Shown piece by piece: positions 44,263 through 52,027 of a stretch of DNA of 64,000 bases. The notes beneath the pieces were generated by a model. It saw only the letters and a list, made by a program, of their open reading frames with translations, ran no database searches and had not been told where the DNA came from. This DNA comes from Nostoc sp. CHAB 5834 (GTDB lineage: Bacteria; Cyanobacteriota; Cyanobacteriia; Cyanobacteriales; Nostocaceae). The stretch is from positions 5,201-69,200 of the forward strand of contig JAIVFU010000032.1 of the NCBI GenBank assembly GCA_020829485.1, in the 5' to 3' direction. The stretch's first letter is position 1, and every line of letters starts with the position of its first letter. A program made the position numbers and the translations under genes.

Positions 44263-46548
44263 ATGGCAACTCAGTTCTGGGAAAAAAGCATACAAATTAA
44301 TCCTACTTTAACTAACTTACTATTTAAGCCTGTGCGTAGAGGCTTACTTCTATGTCGCAGCAAGCTAGGTAAAGCGTCTGGTGTTGCGCCTAGTCGCCTC
44401 ATTAATGAAGGTTGGTGGCTTTTAAGGAAACGTCTGCTGCCATTATTATGTTTGATATCATTTGTTGCGGTATTGTTACTCAATAGCTTTGCCCCTACTC
44501 TTGCTCAACAACCTCCTCAACCTCGTCAAGAAATTCGGGGAGTGTGGCTGAGTGGTAACGATTTTAGCGTTTTCCGAAATCGCTCAAAGGTGCAAGCAGC
44601 TATGAGCCAACTGCGGCAGTTAAACTTTAACACTGTTTATCCAGTAGTGTGGAACGATGGCTATACACATTATCCCAGCGCTGTCATGCAAAAAAAGGGT
44701 ATTCCCTTCTTTTTCAAGGGAACAGATGGACAAGATGTGATTGCAGACATTATTAGCCAAGCCCGCAGAGAAGGGTTACTAGCAATACCTTGGTTTGAAT
44801 TTGGTTTCATGGTTCCCCTAAGTTCGGAACTCGCATCCCAGCATCCAGATTGGCTAACGCAAAAGCCCGATGGTACGCAAACTTCAATTAGTGCTGCGGG
44901 TGAAGTAGCGTGGTTGAATCCGTTTCACCCGGAAGTGCAAAAGTTTATCACCGAACTCGTCATGGAAGTCATTACTCAATACGATGCTGATGGCGTTCAA
45001 TTTGACGACCATACGAGTTTACCTGTAGATTTTGGTTACGACAAGTACACAATTAATCTATATACTCAAGAAACTGGCAATCCTCCCCCATCCAATCCCC
45101 AAGCCCAAGCATGGATAAAATGGCGGGCAGATAAAATCACTGCATTCATGGTAAACCTCTACCAAACCGTGAAAGCTCGAAAACCGAATGCTATTTTTGC
45201 AGTTTCTCCTAATTATTATGATTTCGCCTACAAGCTGCAACTGCAAGACTGGCTCAACTGGGTACGGTTGGGTATTGTCGATGAGTTAGTCATGCAAGTA
45301 TACCGTAATGATTTAGAAAGTTTTATTGCTCAAATTACCCGCCCAGAAATTTTAGAAACACAAAAAGTCATACCAACTGGTATCGGTATTATGGCAGGAT
45401 TGCGAAATCGTCCAGTTTCCATGCCACAAATCCAATCCCAGGTAGAAGCAGCGCAACAACGCGGTTTAGGTAGCGGCTTTTTTTACTACGAAAGCCTTTG
45501 GGATATTGCACCTGAACCAGCAGCGCAACGACAGTCAGCATTTGCGGCTCTTTTTCCCAATTCAGCGTTGCGCGATATCTCTCAAAATACACCCCGCAAG
45601 CCAACTTTTGATACTATATCCCTACCTTTATACACAAAAGCTTCTCTAGGTCAACGGGTTCGCGGCTATTTTCTAGAAATGGCGATCGCAGGTGGTAAAC
45701 CAAAGCGTATCTTATTAGATACAGGTTCAGCAGGGCTGCGAGTTCCCCAAGAGTTTTTAGGTAATGCCCCTATCCGCAGGACGGGACAAAATATCAAGGA
45801 GGTATTAAGTGATGGTACTATCCTGGAGGGAGAATTAGTTTATACTAATATTCGGTTTGGTTTGCTTCCCGCCGCAGAACCCGTTCCGGTACAGATTGTT
45901 ACTAGTCGCCAATGTACTGCCCAAAAGCCTAACTGTTCAGCAAAGAGTGGTGTGCCATTTTCTGGTATTATCGGTGTCAACTATTTTGAAAAGTCACTTC
46001 TTTATAATCCGTTGAGAAAATTACCAGGAAATCTGAGTAACGGATTTATCGTGATTGGAAATGCTGGTAGTAACAAGAATAGCAGTTTAATCCTCGGTTT
46101 GACTGCTGATAATCAAGCAGGTTTCAAAATGGCTACTTGGAGTAAACAAAGCGAAATTAATGGTGTACCTGGTAACAGATGGGACTCTCGACTGAGCAAA
46201 GTTTGTTTAACTCTTGCTGGAAGTTCTGCTAAAAATTCTTGTAATGGCACAATGATTACTGATACTGGAACTATTAATGGTTTGACTGAATTCAAGTCAG
46301 CTTCTACAGCAGGTAAACTCAAACCTGGAGTATTGCGTTCAGCAAATGCTTTGAAAGTAGCAATTAATAGCATTTTTGATTACAGCCTCACACCAGGAAC
46401 CCGCGACGGATTTAATCGCTGGAATTTGAGTATCTCACCACAAGCAGAACTTCCTATATTTGTAAATACTGGCATCGCATTTTTTGATAAATACGATGTA
46501 CTTTTTGACCAAGTTAATGGAAGACAGGGTTTTCGCAGTCGGCGGTAA
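44263..46548 (+). CDS. Glycoside-hydrolase-like (GHL10) domain fused to a bilobed pepsin-like aspartic protease domain
   Basis: This is a 761-residue exported protein. A long basic N-terminus leads to a signal or anchor helix (LCLISFVAVLLLNSFAP) before the mature start after LAQQPP. Residues about 88-410 form a GHL10/DUF187-type TIM barrel: EIRGVWLSGNDFSVFRNRSK, FNTVYPVVWNDGYTHYPS, GLLAIPWFEFGFM and DADGVQFDDHTSLP. Residues about 450-761 look like an aspartic protease with both active-site motifs: ILLDTGSAGLRVP (about 484) and MITDTGTINGL (about 665), with a Cys pair in between. The combination is unusual. Roles in cell-wall glycan or surface-protein processing are inference. It is monocistronic with an ATG at 44263. 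Confidence 0.85.
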   Translation: MATQFWEKSIQINPTLTNLLFKPVRRGLLLCRSKLGKASGVAPSRLINEGWWLLRKRLLPLLCLISFVAVLLLNSFAPTLAQQPPQPRQEIRGVWLSGNDFSVFRNRSKVQAAMSQLRQLNFNTVYPVVWNDGYTHYPSAVMQKKGIPFFFKGTDGQDVIADIISQARREGLLAIPWFEFGFMVPLSSELASQHPDWLTQKPDGTQTSISAAGEVAWLNPFHPEVQKFITELVMEVITQYDADGVQFDDHTSLPVDFGYDKYTINLYTQETGNPPPSNPQAQAWIKWRADKITAFMVNLYQTVKARKPNAIFAVSPNYYDFAYKLQLQDWLNWVRLGIVDELVMQVYRNDLESFIAQITRPEILETQKVIPTGIGIMAGLRNRPVSMPQIQSQVEAAQQRGLGSGFFYYESLWDIAPEPAAQRQSAFAALFPNSALRDISQNTPRKPTFDTISLPLYTKASLGQRVRGYFLEMAIAGGKPKRILLDTGSAGLRVPQEFLGNAPIRRTGQNIKEVLSDGTILEGELVYTNIRFGLLPAAEPVPVQIVTSRQCTAQKPNCSAKSGVPFSGIIGVNYFEKSLLYNPLRKLPGNLSNGFIVIGNAGSNKNSSLILGLTADNQAGFKMATWSKQSEINGVPGNRWDSRLSKVCLTLAGSSAKNSCNGTMITDTGTINGLTEFKSASTAGKLKPGVLRSANALKVAINSIFDYSLTPGTRDGFNRWNLSISPQAELPIFVNTGIAFFDKYDVLFDQVNGRQGFRSRR

Positions 46549-46604
46549 TATCAGGTTTTAAACAAATGGCTGCATAAAAACCTTAAGTAAGTGCCATTCT
46601 ACCC

Positions 46605-46908
46605 TAAGTAGAACGGCGTAAATAATTCAATGTTTGTAGTAAGGACTTTAGTCCTAAGAAAAGGGCTAAAGCCCTTACTATAGGGCTATTTCATTCTCAT
46701 CTAGCCCGCCTCAGAATAAATTCTGAGGCTAATAGCCCAAGTCGTCTAAAGACGACTAATAAAGGCTTTCAGTCGTCTTTAGACGACTTTTGCTATTAGC
46801 CCGGAACTTTAGTTCTGGGCGGTTTATGTCTAAAACGAAATAGCCCTGGCCCTTACTACGAGCCAACTTTTTCTAACTTTATATTAGTTAACATACCGAC
46901 TTACTTAC
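46605..46908. mobile_element. MITE-like element, TAAGTAGGACGGCG family, copy 2 (interrupted)
   Basis: The left end taagtagaacggcgtaaata and right end taacataccgacttacttac frame a core (gtttgtagtaaggactttag ... ttactacgag) that is split by a second element at 46681-46848. Removing the inner element and one copy of its 10-bp duplication (gcccttacta) restores a normal-sized copy. The right end abuts the stop codon of the gene at 46908. Confidence 0.8.
46681..46848. mobile_element. MITE-like palindrome element, CAGGGCTATTTC family, nested copy
   Basis: This 168-bp element has ends tagggctatttc / gaaatagccctg and is flanked by a 10-bp direct repeat gcccttacta (46671-46680 and 46849-46858). The interior is a chain of palindromes: cctcagaataaattctgagg, gtcgtctaaagacgac (twice) and cggaactttagttctgg. 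Confidence 0.85.
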
Positions 46909-47303
46909 TATGCAGTTTTGGCATTCTCATCTGATGCTTGCTCTGCAACATTTTTCAAGCGGCTCGATCTGATTTTGCGGATGCGATCGCTATAACGAAC
47001 ACCACCCGCCATCTCATATTCGCGGCTGTCTTTGCCGTACTTGATACCAACCACCATCAGCATCTTCTCAGAAAGCTGACTCAAGTTTTTTTCCATCTCT
47101 TCAATTTCAGTTTTAGAAGAGTCAACTACAGACAGAGCAGTATTATAAACATCAATTTTGCTGCGTAACTGGTCGATTGACTCAACTAATTTTTCTAGAC
47201 TATAATCTTCATCAAATTTGACGCTTGGAACAATCGATTTCAGTCCGGCGGATCTTAACTGAGCTTTTTCTAAAATGCGGGATGTGCGTTTTTTCCGAGA
47301 CAT
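46908..47303 (-). CDS. Conserved cyanobacterial hypothetical protein, coiled-coil
   Basis: This is a 131-residue protein with basic ends. The N-terminus is MSRKKRTSRILEKAQLRSAG, the middle is a predicted coiled coil (LEKLVESIDQLRSKIDVYN; TEIEEMEKNLSQLSEKML), then MVVGIKYGKDSREYEMAGGV, which looks conserved, and a basic IRKIRSSRLKN tail. No named domain is recognised; it may bind nucleic acid. The start is ATG 47303. A mobile element abuts the stop. Confidence 0.7.
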   Translation of the reverse strand: MSRKKRTSRILEKAQLRSAGLKSIVPSVKFDEDYSLEKLVESIDQLRSKIDVYNTALSVVDSSKTEIEEMEKNLSQLSEKMLMVVGIKYGKDSREYEMAGGVRYSDRIRKIRSSRLKNVAEQASDENAKTA

Positions 47304-47446
47304 AAGACTACTCCTTTAAAATTCTTATAGAGCTAGCTTGCCTCAACTAAGCTGCATTCTGGTTCAGCAAAACTCGCAGTTTTTATAATAAATTTTTCAA
47401 GTTCTAGCAGTAAATTTTCGGAATTTTATTACTAGTGGTATTTATA

Positions 47447-47588
47447 CAAGTAGGACGGCGAAAATAATTTGCATGTTTGTAGTAAGGACTTTAGTCCTAA
47501 AAGAAGGACTGAAGTCCTTACTACGAACTGAATTACAATAATTTTACATTAGTTAACATAGTTTGAATTATTCACACCGACTTACTTA
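47447..47588. mobile_element. MITE-like element, TAAGTAGGACGGCG family, copy 3
   Basis: This 142-bp copy with ends caagtaggacggcgaaaata and gaattattcacaccgactta has a hairpin core nearly identical to the one at 43999-44142. Confidence 0.75.
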
Positions 47589-47624
47589 GATAATTGTCTA
47601 AGCTTCATCAAAACTTTAAGGGAC

Positions 47625-47866
47625 GCTGCTCCCACAAGTTGCGAAGCTGCTCCCACAAGTTGCGAAGCTGCTCCCACAAGTTGCGAAGCTGCTCCCATAA
47701 GTTGCGAACCTGCTCCCACAAGTTGTGAAGCTGCTCCCGTAAGTTGTGAACCTGCTCCTACAAGTTGCGAACCTGCTCCCGTAAGTTGCGAAGCTGCTCC
47801 CGTAAGTTGCGAAGCTGCTCCTACAAGTTGCGAACCTGCTCCCATAAGTTGCGAAGCTGCTTCAAT
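47625..47866 (-). repeat. 21-bp tandem repeat array, about 11 units (87-residue heptapeptide frame)
   Basis: Units of gctgctcccacaagttgcga plus a repeat about eleven times with small substitutions (cataagttg, cgtaagttg, gaacctgct). On the minus strand one frame (47582-47845) reads as repeats of GAASQLV/GAGSQLT ending MKLRQLSK. The unit is a multiple of 3 and the array directly continues the frame of a DUF3368 remnant. Expression as a protein is doubtful. Confidence 0.8.
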
Positions 47867-47988
47867 TTGTTGGGAAGTGCGTAGGCAAAAACTTTGTAAG
47901 CGATGGTTTTTGCAGCGCGATCGTCTAAAATTGCTTCATAGCCAGGATTATTATATATCCAGGTGAGAACGTGACTCTCTCCTAAACC
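47867..47988 (-). pseudogene. DUF3368 (PIN-domain toxin) C-terminal fragment
   Basis: Minus-strand reading from the mobile element edge gives LGLGESHVLTWIYNNPGYE, then AILDDRAAKTIAYKVFAYAL, the conserved second half of DUF3368 PIN-like toxins (GES...AILDDR). The N-terminal half is absent. The UPF0175 gene that usually precedes such toxins lies just upstream at 48159-48428, with a MITE between. The frame runs on into the 21-bp repeats and stops at 47821. Confidence 0.65.
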
Positions 47989-48156
47989 CAGGGCTATTTC
48001 ATTCTCATCTAGCCCGCCTCAGAATAAATTCTGAGGCTAATAGCAAAAGTCGTCTAAAGACGACTAAGAAAGGCTTTTAGTCCACTTTAGTGGACTTGAG
48101 CTATTAGCCCGGAACTTTAGTTCTGGGCGGTTTATATTTAGAACGAAATAGCCCTG
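47989..48156. mobile_element. MITE-like palindrome element, CAGGGCTATTTC family
   Basis: This 168-bp element with 12-bp ends cagggctatttc / gaaatagccctg is flanked by a 9-bp direct repeat tcctaaacc (47980-47988 and 48157-48165). Internal palindromes: cctcagaataaattctgagg, gtcgtctaaagacgac, gtccactttagtggac and cggaactttagttctgg. It lies between UPF0175 and the DUF3368 remnant. Confidence 0.88.
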
Positions 48157-48158
48157 TC

Positions 48159-48428
48159 CTAAACCAAGATCCCATCAATCACTGGATCGACTTGTTCCAC
48201 TTCTTCAGGAGTTACTTGAAAAGGTGAAACATTATAGCGATGGAGTGCTTCTAGGAATTGGTGACGGCTAACTCCGGCAATTTCAGCAGCCTTAGATTGG
48301 GAAAGTGTACCAACTTCATACCATTTGACAGCAGCAGCTAAACGCATCTCTTGAACAAACGTTTCTGGGTTAGTGCGGAGTGCTGAAAAAACATCATTTG
48401 GAAGTTCAATGTTAATTTGTATAGTCAT
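48159..48428 (-). CDS. UPF0175 family antitoxin-like protein
   Basis: This 89-residue protein shows IQINIELPNDVFSALRTNPE, then RLAAAVKWYEVGTLSQSKAA and EIAGVSRHQFLEALHRYNVS, the UPF0175 pattern of a predicted antitoxin with a helix-turn-helix. UPF0175 proteins are usually followed by a DUF3368 PIN toxin, which is a fragment here. The stop codon lies inside the 9-bp duplication made by the neighbouring element. Confidence 0.85.
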   Translation of the reverse strand: MTIQINIELPNDVFSALRTNPETFVQEMRLAAAVKWYEVGTLSQSKAAEIAGVSRHQFLEALHRYNVSPFQVTPEEVEQVDPVIDGILV

Positions 48429-48618
48429 AAATTCAGTATTACAGTTTATAAGAGATAGTTAGTAGCGTGTTAGGGAAGTGCGATCGCAAGTTAGGCAAAT
48501 CCAATTGCTGCGCTGCACCCCACAAGCGTAAAATATAACCTAAAGACTTTGGGCTTAACAAAAATATAACTGTTAAAATCAGCATAATTTTAGTGTGAGA
48601 CATTTAGGAGAACAAGTT

Positions 48619-48912
48619 TTGGCAACTATTACTGATATTGGTACACTAATTAACCGTCATCCAGGAATACACGGCGGTTGTGCGATTATTACTGGTACAG
48701 GGGTGACAGTCAGGCGCATAGCCATTTGGTATAAACAAGGTTACAGCGCAGAAGAAATTGCAGATCAAATTAGTCATCTGACTTTAGCGCAAGTTTATGC
48801 AGCTTTAGCTTATTATCATGCTAACCGCGATCAAATTGACGCTGACATTGCAGCAGAAGAGGCAGAGGGAGACAGATTAGAGAAACTGCATAAAATTCAA
48901 AAACTTTCATGA
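48619..48912 (+). CDS. DUF433 antitoxin-like protein
   Basis: This 97-residue protein shows ATITDIGTLINRHPGIHGGC, TGTGVTVRRIAIWYKQGYSA, EEIADQISHLTLAQVYAALA and YYHANRDQIDADIAAEE, the typical DUF433 arrangement. A TTG at 48619 with TAGGAG eight bases upstream is a good start; the frame also extends to a GTG at 48595. Its stop overlaps the start of a DUF5615 gene (ATGA), the usual toxin partner, which is frameshifted here. Confidence 0.85.
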   Translation: MATITDIGTLINRHPGIHGGCAIITGTGVTVRRIAIWYKQGYSAEEIADQISHLTLAQVYAALAYYHANRDQIDADIAAEEAEGDRLEKLHKIQKLS

Positions 48913-49282
48913 GCCGAATTTGCTTGTATATGGATGAAGATTCTACCGCACGTTCTCTAGTTCTGGCTCTACAAAACCGTGGTGTAGATGTGATTACAAG
49001 TCTAATCTAAATTTGAATAGGCTGGGATATACCGATGAAGAACAGCTAAGATGGGCAACTGAGCAAGGTTTTGTTTTATATAGTTCTAATATCAGAGATT
49101 TCTACCGTTTGCACACTGATTTTTTGACCAAAGAACAATCTCATGCAGGAATGATTTTGGTACAGCAGCAACGTTACTCGGTGGGGGAACTAATGCGCGG
49201 TATTTTGAGATTAATTGCAGCTAAGTCAGCAGAAGAAATGCAGAATCAGGTAGAATTTCTGAGTACTTGGATTGATAAATAA
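48909..49282 (+). pseudogene. DUF5615 PIN-like toxin gene, frameshifted
   Basis: It starts MSRICLYMDEDSTARSLVLA, then LQNRGVDVITS, the normal DUF5615 N-terminus, and runs into a stop near 49010. The remainder (NRLGYTDEEQLRWATEQGFV; DFYRLHTDFLTKEQSHAGMI; QQRYSVGELMRGILRLIAAK) is in a different frame from about 49013. A frameshift around 48998-49012 therefore separates the two halves. The downstream half has only a TTG as possible start and lacks the N-terminal acidic residues. Confidence 0.8.
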
Positions 49283-49468
49283 GCTGTTCCACTTTTAACT
49301 TGCATAATTAGGGCGGACAAGATGTCCACCCCACAAGACTTTGATTAAATTTAGATATGTAAACTAGATGTGGAACAGCTTAGTATCCAATACGCTTGGG
49401 TTAGAGCTAAAAATTGGGAAGCGCTATAGTTTAACGATGAGCAACTGCAACATAATAAAAGCAATATC

Positions 49469-49696
49469 ATGAACACCGCTAAACTCAGCACTGATGGGAC
49501 TCATCAAGTTGTTATTTTGCCCGAAGATTTTCAACTCACTGGCACAGAAGTCTATATCAAAAAAATTGGTAACGCTATTGTTCTCATTGCCAAAGATAAC
49601 CCCTGGCGATCGCTCATCGACAGTTTAGACAATTTCTCTGGTGATTTTATGACTAATTGCGATCGGCCACTAATCGACAACAGAGATAGTTTGTAA
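49469..49696 (+). CDS. VapB-type (AbrB-fold) antitoxin, orphan
   Basis: In this 75-residue protein AKLSTDGTHQVVILPEDFQL, TEVYIKKIGNAIVLIAKDNP and WRSLIDSLDNFSGDFM are the standard VapB order of DNA-binding head and toxin-binding tail. The sequence after its stop (attcgatacctg) is the start of a vapC gene, which breaks off after about four codons. Partial copies of the same pair are at 50519-50700 and 52028-52185. Confidence 0.85.
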   Translation: MNTAKLSTDGTHQVVILPEDFQLTGTEVYIKKIGNAIVLIAKDNPWRSLIDSLDNFSGDFMTNCDRPLIDNRDSL

Positions 49697-49822
49697 ATTC
49701 GATACCTGGCATTCAGCGCTGTTGCTAGAGAATTGGGTTGAGTAACTGTAAAGGCGATCGCACTTTGCCTAAAACTATAAATACTGTAGAGTGGTGTATG
49801 CCATCCACACGTAAATTACTGT

Positions 49823-50437
49823 ATGAATCGTCCCCGAATCATTCAACCTAATCAAAGCTATACATTCAGCAAATATTTTGAACTTCCGTTTTCCCCAGAA
49901 GATATTCTTGCTGAACTTGGCTGTTCTTATAAACGCGAACGGTTGCAATTACCAAAAACAGAATTTAACTCTGAGATAATTGTAGAATTACACAGAGTCA
50001 TTGAGCGTAACCTCCGACGTGTCAAACTACTTAGTGAAGATGCACGGAAGCAAGCAATTATCGCACCAATATTACTAGAGGTTTGCGAAATTGCCCAAAC
50101 CCAATTGAATATTGAGTATCCCATTAGTGTTAGCGACCAACTAAAAGGCAGCTTAGATTATTACATTGATAAAGGTAAAGGCTTGTTAGTGATTGAAGCG
50201 AAACAAGCAGATTTAAGTAGAGGATTTACACAATTAGCAGTTGAACTGATTGCACTCGATCAATGGATAAATTCAGAGTTATCAGTTCTTTATGGGTCTG
50301 TAACTACTGGTGAAGATTGGCGATTTGCAATATACAACCGTCAAGAAAAACAGATAACGGAAGACTTCAAATTATATCGAGTTCCTGAAGAATTAACAGA
50401 ATTAACTCATATTTTAGTTGGCATATTGAGCAATTAG
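49823..50437 (+). CDS. PD-(D/E)XK nuclease-like hypothetical protein
   Basis: In this 204-residue protein the core LKGSLDYYIDKGKGLLVIEAKQADL has the Asp and Glu-x-Lys spacing of the PD-(D/E)XK nuclease fold (SLDY ... VIEAK), followed by the helix FTQLAVELIALDQWI and strand VLYGSVTTGEDWRFAIY. The N-terminus is helical. This resembles restriction-endonuclease-like proteins widespread in cyanobacteria with no known partner. It is monocistronic and sits in a region of toxin-antitoxin fragments. Confidence 0.65.
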   Translation: MNRPRIIQPNQSYTFSKYFELPFSPEDILAELGCSYKRERLQLPKTEFNSEIIVELHRVIERNLRRVKLLSEDARKQAIIAPILLEVCEIAQTQLNIEYPISVSDQLKGSLDYYIDKGKGLLVIEAKQADLSRGFTQLAVELIALDQWINSELSVLYGSVTTGEDWRFAIYNRQEKQITEDFKLYRVPEELTELTHILVGILSN

Positions 50438-50912
50438 CATTAATATACAAAAGTAGAAATTAAAATGTATCCTAAAGAAGTTGCTTAAAACCGATCGTGC
50501 AACAGAAAAAAGTAAGATCGTGAATACCGCCAAACTCATCACTTATGGCACTCACCAAGTTGTTATTTTGCCTATTTCTCCGATGATTTTATGACTACTA
50601 GAGATCAGCCACTCTTCGACACCAGAGAGAGTTTGTAAATTCGATACCTGCTTGATACCAATATCTGCATTTACCTCATCAAGGAAGCACCGGGTAATTA
50701 GAAATCGCGGCTACACAAACGAAGTGTAAGAGCGATCGCTTGATTCTGACATAGAGATAAATCAAGGGCTTCAGAGAGTTGATGAGGACTTTACTTATGT
50801 TTTTGGACACGAGTAAGAAAGAATCAAGAAATGAAATTCTCGCGCCTTTGGTTCGCATAAAACTGCACTTTTAGGTATATGCTTAGTAACAGCATACTAG
50901 AGTGATAAAACA
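50438..50912. other. vapBC scar and duplicated leader of the secreted-protein gene
   Basis: After the nuclease-like gene comes a vapB/vapC scar (50519-50700) and a leader of about 210 bp that is repeated at 52186-52396. The leader holds gagcgatcgcttgattctga and, near the start codon, a conserved gtatatgcttagtaacagca block, probably containing the promoter. Confidence 0.6.
50519..50700 (+). pseudogene. vapB/vapC remnant 1
   Basis: A GTG-initiated vapB head (NTAKLITYGTHQVVILP) is fused by internal deletion to the vapB tail (tttatgactactagagatca). Then vapC starts RYLLDTNICIYLIKEAPGN and stops. The PIN acidic residue motif LLDTN is present but the rest is absent. Confidence 0.75.
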
Positions 50913-51806
50913 GTGCTGAACAAATACCTTAAAGTACTTCTTTCATCTGCCTTGCTGCTTACTGTAGGAACTAGTTTCAGTGAAAAGGTCAATGCTCAAG
51001 CTTTTGTTAACGATACTTTTACCGACGGTGGCCTGACCAATGGTGCTGATCCGTTAGATATTTCCTGGTTTGGAATTTCATCAAATTTTTCTCAAACAGT
51101 TTCAACTCCTTCTCAAATTCAATTAAGCGTAGTTGAAGATCAAATTCTTGGAAGTGGAAAAGCTTTGAACCTTGACACTCCCTCTTTTACTACCTATCCT
51201 AGCTACGATCCCGCTGTTAGTGCCGCTCATTTTGCCCTTGGAACCTTCGCTCCTGTTACTTTAGGAAGTGAGCCAGGTGATACGCTTTATTTGAGCTTTG
51301 ATTTTCGCTTCACTACTAAACCTAGTACCTCAACTACCTTTAATCAATTTCCGAATCTTCGCGCTTCTGCTTTACGTTTTGGTCTATTCAACTCTGCATC
51401 TACTCCTGTGACGACTAATATTTTGGCTTCACTTGTGGACAGCGGCACTCCTGTGGAAGATGACGGTGGTTATTTGGTAGCAGTTGGTCTAGCTGGTACC
51501 AGCAATGTAGGGGTTGCTAGAGAAAACTTTAACACTGGGGGCATTACTGGTGGTTATGGACTAGTTGGGTTAACATCAACTAACTCTGTACCAACTATTG
51601 ACGACACAGCACGTCATAATGCTGTCCTCATTATCAGACGCTTAGATTCGCAAACAGTCCGAATAACTGCATCAATTGATGGTTATCCTGTAAAAGCTGT
51701 TGATTCTGGTCCTGGAATCATTACCTCTTTTGATGAAATTGCAGTCAGGATTAATTTTAGTGATCTCGACATAAATATCGACAACGTTGTACTCCAAGCC
51801 CTTTAA
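50913..51806 (+). CDS. Secreted beta-rich protein of unknown function (paralogue 1)
   Basis: This 297-residue protein has a signal peptide (YLKVLLSSALLLTVGTSFSE, cleavage near VNAQA) and a mature part beginning FVNDTFTDGGLTNGADPLD. The mature region is rich in Ser, Thr, Asp and Gly with alternating hydrophobics (DTLYLSFDFRFTTKPSTST; FDEIAVRINFSDLDINIDN), suggesting a jelly-roll or lectin-like sandwich. There are no PEP-CTERM or membrane anchors. It uses a GTG start where its paralogue has ATG. It is close to identical to 52397-53284 over most of its length. Confidence 0.8.
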   Translation: MLNKYLKVLLSSALLLTVGTSFSEKVNAQAFVNDTFTDGGLTNGADPLDISWFGISSNFSQTVSTPSQIQLSVVEDQILGSGKALNLDTPSFTTYPSYDPAVSAAHFALGTFAPVTLGSEPGDTLYLSFDFRFTTKPSTSTTFNQFPNLRASALRFGLFNSASTPVTTNILASLVDSGTPVEDDGGYLVAVGLAGTSNVGVARENFNTGGITGGYGLVGLTSTNSVPTIDDTARHNAVLIIRRLDSQTVRITASIDGYPVKAVDSGPGIITSFDEIAVRINFSDLDINIDNVVLQAL

Positions 51807-51930
51807 CCCACGCATCAAAAACCCTGTGTTCGATTAGGCGGTAATAGGATTGGCAATGATTGGCTTTGTGCTGAGATGTTTGTAAAAATATGTGGTGCGT
51901 TAGGTTCAACGCCATAACGCACCCTACTAA

Positions 51931-52027
51931 TCAAGACTCCATCTCTGCCAATTCCAACCAGCGTTCAGTCGCCACATCGATCGCTTGCTTGAGCTTTTCC
52001 ACATGATTATAGAGTTTTTGCACTTAC
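51931..52027 (-). pseudogene. Truncated 3' end of the ABC-F ATPase gene (duplication scar)
   Basis: Minus-strand reading gives VQKLYNHVEKLKQAIDVA and TERWLELAEMES followed by a stop, nearly the same as the end of the intact gene at 53409-55337. The copy breaks off at the duplication junction. Confidence 0.9.

Noticed and set aside
47625..47866. 21-bp repeats as a possible CRISPR array
   Set aside because: Repeats are contiguous and without spacers; it is a tandem minisatellite.
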